From positions 1 through 6,622 of the forward strand of contig DDST01000119.1 in the NCBI GenBank assembly GCA_002343485.1: a stretch of DNA of 6,622 bases. The letters are read 5' to 3'. The stretch comes from Proteobacteria bacterium UBA2383. GTDB taxonomy: Bacteria > Pseudomonadota > Gammaproteobacteria > Competibacterales > Competibacteraceae. Of this stretch, positions 1 to 6,361 are shown one piece after another. The position numbers and the translations under genes are program-made. The notes below the pieces were generated by a model. It did not search any database. It was not told where the DNA came from and saw only the letters and a list, made by a program, of their open reading frames with translations. Within the stretch, counting starts at the first letter, position 1; each line of letters starts with the position of its first letter.

Positions 1-50
1 TAATCATTCACTCTCTTCGCCGGCAAGCCGGCGAAGAGAGTGAATGATTA
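1..50. repeat. Perfect 24-bp inverted repeat with 2-base centre (hairpin)
   Basis: Bases 1-24 are the exact reverse complement of bases 27-50, separated only by AA at 25-26. The inner part (CGCCGGCAAGCCGGCG) resembles bacterial REP or terminator stem-loops; the outer part is AT-richer. It lies 35 bases past the stop codon of the minus-strand HD-GYP gene, so it could terminate that transcript or protect its 3' end. No T-run follows on the plus side, and the minus-side flank is outside the window. Because the arm begins at base 1, the repeat may be longer, or it may mark a contig end or fold-back artefact. The pairing is certain; the role is inferred. Confidence 0.9.
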
Positions 51-85
51 CGAAAATAGATTCATATAAGAATAGTAAGTATTCC

Positions 86-1768
86 TCACCCTCCCAGCAC
101 CTCATCGACGATGAATCGGTAAAAAAGATGCTCATCCTTGAAGTCGTGATCATTCGTCACATGGTGAATGATCTTGCGCGCCACCAGGCTGGAACCGAAT
201 TTCAATACCTCCTGCTGACCGGGACCATACGTGCGCCGCAACCAGTCAGCCGCTTCAGCGCCGGTAAAACAGCGCGGATAAGTCTTAAAGCGGTAACTGC
301 GATCTTGGATGGCAACACCGCCTGGGCTGCGCATGGCGATTACAATTTGAGCGGCATCAGTAAGCGGTCCACTGAGGCGAGGCTCACTTGCTTCTTCTTC
401 AGCCAGTTCGACGGCGGGTGCAGGCCGACGCAGCTCCGCCAGCATCTTCAATACGATAGACCGTGCCTGCATGCGGTCATCTGGCAAAGCTGGCAACAAA
501 TCAACAGCGCCGCGCCGGATAGCTTGTGTCCGGACCGGTCCGGTGATCTGGGCCGCGGCGCTGTTGGTCAATACCAGCCGGACGCCTGGTACCCATCGCG
601 CTAACCAGCTGGCAAAGGCATAAGGATTCGCGTTGCGCGCCAGAAAGTAGCTGGTATCGATCACTACCAGGTCAGGGGTGTGATTTTCAGCTGCCATGAT
701 TCGCAACCCGATTTTTAAATCACTATCCGCGGGGAATGACAGCACCGTTAAGGGCGCGCTTGCCAGCGTCTCACGCCACATTTCGCTTTGTCCGGGATTC
801 GGTTGCAACAGAAGAACCTGCGATGGGACGAAGGGCGTAATCTTCGGTTCAGCAGCCGGTTCAGCAGAAGGCGTAGACAAGACCTCTGGGAGTGCGGCAG
901 GGGGGCGTGTTCCTGCCGCCAGTAACTCTTTAATCGGGCCAGGATCGGGATCAGGCCGGGGTTGCACTTGATCCGGCAAAGCCTGTTGACCTGTAGGTTC
1001 AGCTATGAAGGTTCCATCGCTGCGATGCAGGCGGAATTCCCCACGGCAGGCGCGGCAGTAATGCAGGCTGCCATCCGTCGTTGCCGCGTCAATCGCCATC
1101 ATCGCCGGACCACATGCCGGGCAATCTACCAACCGGCGCCCGTGAAAGCTGTGAGCGACGATCGTCTCCAATTGACCGGTCGCCGCCAGCGCCAGGAAAT
1201 GATCGCACAGCATGGCATCGAATTGACGCCCTCGCCCTTCACGCAGGATAGCCAGCGCCTCCTCAATCGGCAGGCGGTGCCGGTAAGACCGGGTACTGGT
1301 CATGGCGTCAAAGGCGTCAGCGATGGCAATGATCCGGGCAGCGAACGGTATTTCTCCGTCGTTCAAGCGATAGGGATAACCCTCGCCATCGGGTCGTTCG
1401 TGATGGTAGCACACGGCATCCAGAGCCAGTGGCGCTAGCGGGTGTTGCCACATCAGATCGCGGCCAATCACCGGATGTGTCCTGACCGTCGCATATTCCT
1501 CATCACTCAAGCGCTCGCGTTTGTTGAGAATCGCATCCGGAACGCCTACTTTTCCCAAGTCATGCAGAAATCCACCAGCAGCGATCAGGAAAGTTTCATA
1601 ACGCGACAGCCCAGCCTGCTCCGCCAGCCGCTTCGAATACTGACTAACCCGCCAGAGATGGCCATCGGTGTAAACATCCCGGGCTTCAACAACCATTCCC
1701 ATCGTGAGCAGGGAACGTAATAATTGCTGGTCAACATCGGACAGCGAATGAGTTATGGTATCGGACAT
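86..1768 (-). CDS. HD-GYP phosphodiesterase with zinc-ribbon-like, receiver-like and DEP domains
   Basis: A 560-residue protein, probably a cytoplasmic cyclic-di-GMP phosphodiesterase. Residues about 20-200 form an HD-GYP domain: H37, the HD pair at 69-70 in FLHDLGKVGVP, H98, HHERPDGEGYP at 122-132 and D151 in AIADAFDAM. All expected metal ligands and the GYP signature are present, so it should be active. C216, C219, C238 and C241 form a CxxC-X18-CxxC zinc-ribbon-like segment. A Pro/Ala-rich linker spans about 255-312. Residues about 315-445 look receiver-like, with VVIDTSYF at 368-375 possibly holding the phosphoacceptor D371; this part is degenerate and uncertain. Residues about 475-557 match a DEP domain (CFTGAEAADWL, FKDEHLFYRF). 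The start at 1768 is preferred because GGAG lies 7 bases upstream. An ATG at 1825 is in frame and would add 19 mostly hydrophobic residues, but has no ribosome binding site. The HD-GYP and DEP calls are secure; substrate and partners are inferred. Confidence 0.93.
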   Translation of the reverse strand: MSDTITHSLSDVDQQLLRSLLTMGMVVEARDVYTDGHLWRVSQYSKRLAEQAGLSRYETFLIAAGGFLHDLGKVGVPDAILNKRERLSDEEYATVRTHPVIGRDLMWQHPLAPLALDAVCYHHERPDGEGYPYRLNDGEIPFAARIIAIADAFDAMTSTRSYRHRLPIEEALAILREGRGRQFDAMLCDHFLALAATGQLETIVAHSFHGRRLVDCPACGPAMMAIDAATTDGSLHYCRACRGEFRLHRSDGTFIAEPTGQQALPDQVQPRPDPDPGPIKELLAAGTRPPAALPEVLSTPSAEPAAEPKITPFVPSQVLLLQPNPGQSEMWRETLASAPLTVLSFPADSDLKIGLRIMAAENHTPDLVVIDTSYFLARNANPYAFASWLARWVPGVRLVLTNSAAAQITGPVRTQAIRRGAVDLLPALPDDRMQARSIVLKMLAELRRPAPAVELAEEEASEPRLSGPLTDAAQIVIAMRSPGGVAIQDRSYRFKTYPRCFTGAEAADWLRRTYGPGQQEVLKFGSSLVARKIIHHVTNDHDFKDEHLFYRFIVDEVLGG

Positions 1769-1775
1769 AACAAAA

Positions 1776-1779
1776 CTCC
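1776..1779 (-). promoter_or_regulatory. Ribosome binding site deciding the HD-GYP start
   Basis: On the minus strand the sequence reads CCGGAG, then TTTTGTT, then ATG. GGAG is thus 7 bases before the ATG at 1768, an ordinary Shine-Dalgarno spacing. The in-frame ATG at 1825 lacks such a site. This supports the shorter, soluble form of the protein. Confidence 0.65.
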
Positions 1780-1889
1780 GGATAAGTAACAAGGCAACAA
1801 ACACCCACTCTATGATAGCCGCCATGCATCAAAATCTGTTTTCGCATGGATGAGAAATCACTGTGGAAACAAGCTGTCTAATCGTCCTC

Positions 1890-1913
1890 ATGAATAAAAC
1901 CGTATTGCCTTGA
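1890..1913 (+). other. Seven-codon reading frame overlapping the pabBC start
   Basis: ATG at 1890 opens a frame encoding MNKTVLP and ending at TGA 1911-1913. That stop overlaps the TTG start of pabBC at 1910-1912 (TTGA). It could be a leader whose translation delivers ribosomes to the weak TTG start, which has no clear Shine-Dalgarno. The ATG is 20 bases upstream of the TTG, so one extra base would put it in frame with pabBC. It could therefore instead be the remains of the ancestral start after a one-base deletion, or a sequencing error. No strong ribosome binding site precedes the ATG either. The frame is visible; its use is speculative. Confidence 0.25.
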
Positions 1914-3643
1914 ATACCGCCATCATTCAAACTGGCTCTCGTGTACTCCGGTTTACCACACCGGAACGCGTGATCGTAGCCATGCGTCCGGATGAAGTGA
2001 TTCCGGCGTTATGGGCTATTGAAAATGCGGTGAATCAGCATCGCCAATACGCAGTTGGATTCATAGCCTATGAAGCAGCCGCTGCGTATGGCCTGAGCGC
2101 TCATCCACCTCTGCCTGATTTGCCATTGATTTGGTTTGGCTTGTACACACGCGCTGAAGATATCGCGGCTCCGGTTTCCAGTGGTCCAGCGGCGCCAGCG
2201 GTTTGCACGACCAGCCCTTGGCGACCCCGCCTTCGCCTTGACGACTACGTGCTGAGTATTGAACGCATCAAGGATTATCTCGTACGAGGCCACAGCTACC
2301 AGGTGAACTACACTTTTGCGCTGGAAGCGGAATTCACTGGCGAACCTCAAGCATTCTTCACTGATCTGGCCACTGCGCAACAAGGGCAATACGCAGCTTT
2401 TATCGATATGGGCCGGTTTGTCATTTGTTCAGCCTCCCCAGAGTTATTCTTCCGGTTGGATGGCGAGCAACTCACCGCGAAACCGATGAAAGGAACTGCC
2501 CAGCGTGGACGGACACGGGCAGAGGATGAAGCTCACCGGCTCTGTCTGCACCAGTCTGAAAAAAACCGGGCCGAGAATTTGATGATCACCGATATGGTGC
2601 GCAATGACCTGGGTCAAGTGGCCCGGATCGGCAGCGTGGCGGTGACGCAATTATTCGAGATCGAACGCTATCCCACCGTACTGCAAATGACCTCCACGGT
2701 CACCGCACGAACCCAGGCGCCAGTAACCGGGATTCTGCAACACCTGTTTCCCTGCGCCTCGATTACGGGTGCACCCAAAGTGTGCACAATGGCGATCATT
2801 CGCGAATTAGAGCCGCAACCCCGCGGAGTGTATACCGGAGCTGTGGGCATGATCGGTCCGGACCGGCAAGCGCAATTCAATGTCGCGATTCGCACCGTCC
2901 TCTTCGACCGCGAGCGACGACAAGCCCTTTATGGTGTCGGTAGCGGCATTGTCTGGGATTCAGATGCCGCCGATGAATATCAGGAGTGCTTGTTGAAAGC
3001 ACAGATACTCACGCGGAAGCCTCCGGATTTCCGATTGCTGGAAACGCTGCTGTGGGAACCAGGAACTGGCTATTTTCTCTTAGCGGGTCATTTGCAACGA
3101 CTGGCGGATTCAGCGGCCTATTTCGGCATTCCATTGGATCGAACCGCCATTGATGCCCGGCTAACCACCTTAGCAACGACCCTGTTCGAGGCATCCAAAA
3201 TCCGGTTGCTGGTGAGTTCAAACGGTGTCTTTGAAGTAGAAACCGCAGCGCTAGCGCAGAGTGCGCCGCCGCAACCGGTGCGCGTCGGTTGGGCGCGGCA
3301 ACCGGTCGATTCCAGCACCCTCTGGCTCTATCACAAAACCACTGAACGCCAGGTCTACGAGACGGCCCGGGCCACGCGCCCGGATTGTGATGAGGTGCTC
3401 TTGTGGAACGAACGCGGGGAGTTGACCGAGGCTAGCACGGCCAATGTGGTCTTAGAAATAGGAGGCAATCGCGTTACCCCGCCCGTAACATGTGGCTTGC
3501 TGCCCGGTACATTTCGCGGCTGGCTGCTAGCCCACGGCCACCTCCAGGAACGCATTTTGACCGAGACCGATCTATACACTGCCCAGCGCATTTACCTGAT
3601 TAACGCCGTGCGGCGCTGGCGGGAAGCGGTTCTCATCACCTGA
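1910..3643 (+). CDS. pabBC: Bifunctional aminodeoxychorismate synthase component I / aminodeoxychorismate lyase
   Basis: A 577-residue cytoplasmic fusion for 4-aminobenzoate (folate) synthesis. The PabB part (about 1-370) aminates chorismate with ammonia from a PabA glutaminase, which is not in this window. The PabC part (about 373-577) is a PLP enzyme that releases pyruvate to give 4-aminobenzoate. PabB signatures are GFIAYEAAAAYG at 50-61, KPMKGTAQRG at 191-200 (K194 matches the catalytic Lys of the PIKGT motif), EKNRAENLMITDMVRNDLG at 217-235, SITGAPK at 284-290 and GVGSGIVWDSDAADEYQE at 342-359. PabC signatures are LLETLLW at 376-382, YHKTTER at 474-480 with the probable PLP lysine K476, and ELTEASTANVV at 504-514. 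The start is TTG at 1910: an in-frame TAA at 1895 blocks any extension beyond a few codons, and a later start at 1982 would cut conserved N-terminal sequence. No strong Shine-Dalgarno or promoter is visible. Fused PabBC proteins are known in many bacteria. Catalytic residues appear intact. Confidence 0.95.
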   Translation: MNTAIIQTGSRVLRFTTPERVIVAMRPDEVIPALWAIENAVNQHRQYAVGFIAYEAAAAYGLSAHPPLPDLPLIWFGLYTRAEDIAAPVSSGPAAPAVCTTSPWRPRLRLDDYVLSIERIKDYLVRGHSYQVNYTFALEAEFTGEPQAFFTDLATAQQGQYAAFIDMGRFVICSASPELFFRLDGEQLTAKPMKGTAQRGRTRAEDEAHRLCLHQSEKNRAENLMITDMVRNDLGQVARIGSVAVTQLFEIERYPTVLQMTSTVTARTQAPVTGILQHLFPCASITGAPKVCTMAIIRELEPQPRGVYTGAVGMIGPDRQAQFNVAIRTVLFDRERRQALYGVGSGIVWDSDAADEYQECLLKAQILTRKPPDFRLLETLLWEPGTGYFLLAGHLQRLADSAAYFGIPLDRTAIDARLTTLATTLFEASKIRLLVSSNGVFEVETAALAQSAPPQPVRVGWARQPVDSSTLWLYHKTTERQVYETARATRPDCDEVLLWNERGELTEASTANVVLEIGGNRVTPPVTCGLLPGTFRGWLLAHGHLQERILTETDLYTAQRIYLINAVRRWREAVLIT

Positions 3644-3744
3644 TATTTAACCCGGTGGCCTCATCATGGAAAAATCCGCCGGAAGGGGAGTGACGGATAG
3701 ATTTTCGTGTGGATGACATAAAATTGAAGAATTAGAGTCAACGG

Positions 3745-3782
3745 GTCCTTGATGCAAGGACTGGAGCCTCCTAGGCGTGGAG
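3745..3782 (+). promoter_or_regulatory. Hairpin and possible SD-masking segment ahead of the GalT-like gene
   Basis: GTCCTT at 3745-3750 and AAGGAC at 3756-3761 form a perfect 6-bp stem with a 5-base loop. Just downstream, CTCC at 3768-3771 can pair with GGAG at 3779-3782, the best Shine-Dalgarno-like tract, although it sits 12 bases before the ATG at 3795. There is no T-run, so this is not an intrinsic terminator. It could be a structured 5' leader affecting translation, or chance. No confident -35/-10 pair was found in the 151-base gap from 3644 to 3794; TAAAAT at 3719-3724 is a -10-like word without a good -35. Confidence 0.3.
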
Positions 3783-3794
3783 TAGAGTTCAAAC

Positions 3795-5189
3795 ATGCAG
3801 CCGCAAATCATTCCTGAATCCAACTATCTGATGCGGATGGCCGACGGGACCATCAAGCAGGTGAATCCTTTTACGGGAACGGAAGTGTGGACCGTGCCCG
3901 GCCGGGGTAATCGGCCATTGGGCATTAGCACATTCAACCCTATGCCCCTCGAACCGGCCCATATGGACGCCTACTGCGCCTTCTGCGCCCGGCGCTATCT
4001 AGAGACCCCACCCGAAAAGGCGCGATTGATCAAAGCGAATGACAGCTTCGTTACCTTGCGTCACCTCCACGCCGATGAATTGTTCAATACTGTCGCTGAA
4101 CTCCGGCGCATTCCCAACCTGTTCGAAATCGTCTCTTTCGACTATTGGCAAAAGAATTTTGGCTACCGGGTTCCTGACGCCATCGAGGCTCACAAGTGCG
4201 AATATCTAGCTTCAGAAGCGGGTCGTCATCATGTTCTGCACGTGGTGGATCAACGATTGAAAGCCTCTGGCATGGATGACGCTGCCTGTAATCAGATATC
4301 CCAGGATGAGAAGCTGCAACTGGCCAATGCCTTTTTCGGCGGGGGCCATGAACTCATCGTCGCCCGGCGTCATTTCGTCGACGGCGCTACCCATAACCAT
4401 CAGTTGGCATCCTCCGGTATGCTGACACCGGAAGAGCACTATCAGTATCTACGCTTCACCATCGACGCCATACGCGATTTGTATATCAACAATCGCTACG
4501 TGCGTTATGTCGCAGTCTTCCAGAATTGGTTGAAGCCAGCCGGGGCATCCTTTGACCATCTACACAAGCAACTGGTCGCGATTGATGAGCGTGGCGTCCA
4601 GAATGAAGTGGAGCTGCAACGGGTGCGAGCTAACCCCAACATTTACAATGAGGCAGCGGTCAATTTTGCTGCCTACCGTAATTTGGTGGTTGCCGAAAAC
4701 GACCATGCCATCGCCTATGCCGGTTTTGGCCATCGCTACCCGACGCTGGAGATTTTCTCTAAAAGTGAGCGCAGCCAACCATGGAATCACTCCCCGGAAG
4801 AATTGCGCAGCATGTCCGATCTGGTTCATGCGTGCCATGCTGCCACTGGGGCGGATATTCCGTGTAACGAAGAATGGTATTACAAGCCGCCCGATGTGGA
4901 TGTGCCAATGCCATGGCGGGTGCTGATTAAGTGGCGGGTGTCAACGCCGGCCGGCTTTGAGGGCGGCACCAAGATCTATGTCAATACCATCGACCCGGAC
5001 ACCTTGCGTGATCGCGTGGTGCCACGGCTGTTTCAATTGAAGAATGAGGGGCGGATTGCACCGATGAAAATCGCCTTTGAATGCGCCTGTGTACCCAACT
5101 GTCTTCAATATAATCCTGCTGTGCGGCAGCAGGAATCCCACCATCCCGAGTTTCCACCCTTGTCGAGCGGGCTGTCCGCAGATGAATGA
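3795..5189 (+). CDS. GalT-like HIT-superfamily protein (DUF4921-like), function unknown
   Basis: A 464-residue, apparently soluble protein related to galactose-1-phosphate uridylyltransferases. CAFC at 61-64 matches the GalT zinc CxxC. HELIVARRH at 185-193 resembles the GalT segment carrying the next zinc histidine, which would be H193. FDHLHKQL at 253-260 matches the catalytic HPHxQ motif, with Leu for Pro; H255 would be the zinc or structural His and H257 the nucleophile. The C-terminal half has a second GalT-like segment, AGFEGGTKIYVNTIDP at 386-401, but the HWH of true GalT is replaced by PWR at 373-375. It is longer than E. coli GalT (about 350 residues). The likely chemistry is nucleotidyl transfer or phosphorolysis through a histidine-nucleotide intermediate, with unknown substrate. 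The resemblance to DUF4921 is from memory of that family. It is the first good ATG, with AGAG 7 bases upstream. It lies 151 bases after pabBC and 52 bases before rnpB, with no sugar genes nearby, so GalT itself is unlikely. Confidence 0.85.
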   Translation: MQPQIIPESNYLMRMADGTIKQVNPFTGTEVWTVPGRGNRPLGISTFNPMPLEPAHMDAYCAFCARRYLETPPEKARLIKANDSFVTLRHLHADELFNTVAELRRIPNLFEIVSFDYWQKNFGYRVPDAIEAHKCEYLASEAGRHHVLHVVDQRLKASGMDDAACNQISQDEKLQLANAFFGGGHELIVARRHFVDGATHNHQLASSGMLTPEEHYQYLRFTIDAIRDLYINNRYVRYVAVFQNWLKPAGASFDHLHKQLVAIDERGVQNEVELQRVRANPNIYNEAAVNFAAYRNLVVAENDHAIAYAGFGHRYPTLEIFSKSERSQPWNHSPEELRSMSDLVHACHAATGADIPCNEEWYYKPPDVDVPMPWRVLIKWRVSTPAGFEGGTKIYVNTIDPDTLRDRVVPRLFQLKNEGRIAPMKIAFECACVPNCLQYNPAVRQQESHHPEFPPLSSGLSADE

Positions 5190-5241
5190 TTGCACGGGCG
5201 AGACCTTGCTAACTGTTGCTTATGGGCGGACACTAGGTCTT

Positions 5242-5596
5242 GGGAACCGGCTGGACGGTCGCTGTGCCGCAGGGCGGCATAGAGGAAAGTCCGGGCTCCA
5301 CAGGACAGAGCGCCAGGTAACGCCTGGGCGGCGTAAGCCGACGGAAAGTGCCACAGAAAACAAACCGCCTACGTTCGCAAGAACCGGCAAGGGTGAAAAG
5401 GTGCGGTAAGAGCGCACCGCGCGGCTGGCAACAGGCGTGGCATGGTAAACCCCGCTTGGAGCAAGACCAAATAGAGGAGCATTTACGTGTGGTCCGCACG
5501 GCTCCAGGGTAGGTTGCTACAGGCGCTTGGTGACAAGCGCCGCAGATGAATGACCGTCCTCGACAGAACCCGGCTTATAGGCCGGTTCCCACTTTG
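5242..5596 (+). ncRNA. rnpB: RNase P RNA, bacterial type A
   Basis: The catalytic RNA of ribonuclease P, which matures tRNA 5' ends together with RnpA. Conserved blocks are visible in order: GAGGAAAGTCCGGGCTCC, CAGGTAACGCCTGG, GGTGAAAAGGTGCGGTAAGA, the L15 tRNA-CCA binding GGTAA at 5444-5448, AAGACCAAATAG, GATGAATGACCGTCC and CAGAACCCGGCTTAT. P1 pairs 5242-5251 with 5581-5590, and P2 pairs 5253-5260 with 5552-5559. P6 pairs GACC 5465-5468 with GGTC 5491-5494 in the P17 loop. P16 pairs 5476-5480 with 5501-5505. P18 is an 8-bp stem, 5522-5529 with 5534-5541, capped by a GTGA tetraloop. P3 (5265-5279) is much shorter than in E. coli, and P12 is a short stem capped by GCAA at 5377-5380. The ends are set by P1, with a few 3' bases added by analogy. 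No clear promoter was found in 5190-5241, and no terminator follows before the cupin gene. Confidence 0.98.
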
Positions 5597-5610
5597 ATTG
5601 ATGCACAAGC

Positions 5611-6264
5611 ATGATTTCCTTCACACCGATTGAGATTCGTCACGGGTTGCTTCTGGACTTGGCCCCCATTCAAATTTGGGGTTGGGTGGAAAACCCCTTG
5701 CTGTTGCCGGCTGACGCAACGTGCTATGGCATGGTCACGGCCGGTCAGGCTCAGTTGCGTGATCCAGGCGCTGGCCGGTTTGATCTATGCCGGGGGATGT
5801 TTTTTGCTTTGCCGGATGTGGGTTCGATACAGGGTGGTAGCGGCCTGGTGATCGCTTTGGCCAATTATCGCGGCCTGCGGCAAAGTGGTGGCCCACTGGA
5901 AACGCTTGGACGGTTGCGCTATATCGACGGTTGCAGCGATACGTTGTTAGTCTGTCCGCCTCGATGGGGCGAACCCTGTCTCAACCATCTGCACATTCCA
6001 CCACACACGGATCAGACGCCACATACTCATCCCTCAGTGCGAATTGGGGTGATTATGGGAGGAACGGGTGAGTGCCGCACGCCAGATGGCGTTCACCCCT
6101 TGCATCCCGGTATGGGCTGGTACATTCCCACCGGTTGCCAGCATTCCTTTTTCACCCAAGATGAAGCGCTGGATGTGGTAGCCTGGCATCCTGATAGTGA
6201 TTTCGGACCGCGCGACGACGATCATCCCATGATCAACCGGACGGTGGTTTCGCCGTCCTCCTAA
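5611..6264 (+). CDS. Cupin-fold protein
   Basis: A 217-residue, apparently soluble protein with a C-terminal cupin barrel. The first cupin motif is PHTHPSVRIG at 137-146, with metal-ligand candidates H138 and H140; the Glu usual in this motif is replaced, with R144 near its place. The second motif is GWYIPTGCQHSF at 169-180, with H178 as the third ligand (PxGxxH). A three-histidine metal site is plausible. Residues about 20-85 may be a degenerate N-terminal cupin half (YGMVTAGQAQLR, then a Leu-rich strand pattern) without metal ligands. Substrate and reaction are unknown; cupins include dioxygenases, isomerases and sugar-binding regulators. The ATG at 5611 is the only reasonable start because an in-frame TGA lies at 5599-5601. 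It has no Shine-Dalgarno and begins about 15 bases after the rnpB 3' end, so it may depend on rnpB readthrough. It converges on glnA. Confidence 0.85.
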   Translation: MISFTPIEIRHGLLLDLAPIQIWGWVENPLLLPADATCYGMVTAGQAQLRDPGAGRFDLCRGMFFALPDVGSIQGGSGLVIALANYRGLRQSGGPLETLGRLRYIDGCSDTLLVCPPRWGEPCLNHLHIPPHTDQTPHTHPSVRIGVIMGGTGECRTPDGVHPLHPGMGWYIPTGCQHSFFTQDEALDVVAWHPDSDFGPRDDDHPMINRTVVSPSS

Positions 6265-6278
6265 TCTTTCATACCTCA

Positions 6279-6302
6279 GCCCTTCCCTGCTAGAGGGAGG
6301 GC
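6279..6302. repeat. Palindrome 1 between convergent genes
   Basis: GCCCT and CCCT (6279-6288, with one bulged T) pair with AGGGAGGGC (6294-6302) around the loop GCTAG. It starts 15 bases after the cupin stop codon. It shares the 12-mer CTGCTAGAGGGA with the second palindrome 51 bases away. There is no T-run after it on either strand, so it is a weak intrinsic terminator at best. It may belong to a dispersed short palindromic repeat family. Confidence 0.7.
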
Positions 6303-6332
6303 GTCTTATGAAGCAATGGGTTGTTTAAATCC

Positions 6333-6349
6333 TCCCTCTGCTAGAGGGA
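6333..6349. repeat. Palindrome 2 between convergent genes
   Basis: TCCCTCT (6333-6339) pairs perfectly with AGAGGGA (6343-6349) around a GCT loop. It lies 12 bases beyond the glnA stop codon on the minus strand, where it is followed by GGATTTAAAC, a poor U-tract. It could help end the glnA transcript. It shares CTGCTAGAGGGA with palindrome 1, in the same orientation. Confidence 0.7.
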
Positions 6350-6361
6350 AGAGATGAACAT

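Noticed and set aside
44..1720. A chain of plus-strand open frames (44-604, 696-971, 962-1438, 1442-1720)
   Set aside because: They lie antisense to the HD-GYP/DEP gene, whose domains are clearly recognisable; the plus-strand translations show no family features.
1877..1882. TCTAAT as a -10 box for pabBC
   Set aside because: No matching -35 at 16-18 bases, and no correctly spaced extended -10 TG.
3672..3705. Possible terminator after pabBC (ATCCG ... CGGAT flanked by AAAA and TTTT)
   Set aside because: The stem is only about 5-7 bp with a loop of about 15 bases and an interrupted T-tract (AGATTTT), too weak to call.
4552..4926. A 124-codon plus-strand open frame within the GalT-like gene
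   Set aside because: It is an alternative frame of a gene with conserved motifs across the same stretch, and its protein has no recognisable features.
5190..5235. TTGCAC, TTGCTA and TTGCTT as -35 boxes for rnpB
   Set aside because: None is followed at a normal spacing by a convincing -10 that would start transcription near 5242.
5077..5499. Open frames across the end of the GalT-like gene and through rnpB on both strands
   Set aside because: The region is fully explained by the GalT-like C-terminus and the RNase P RNA; the translations are arginine/proline-rich shadows.
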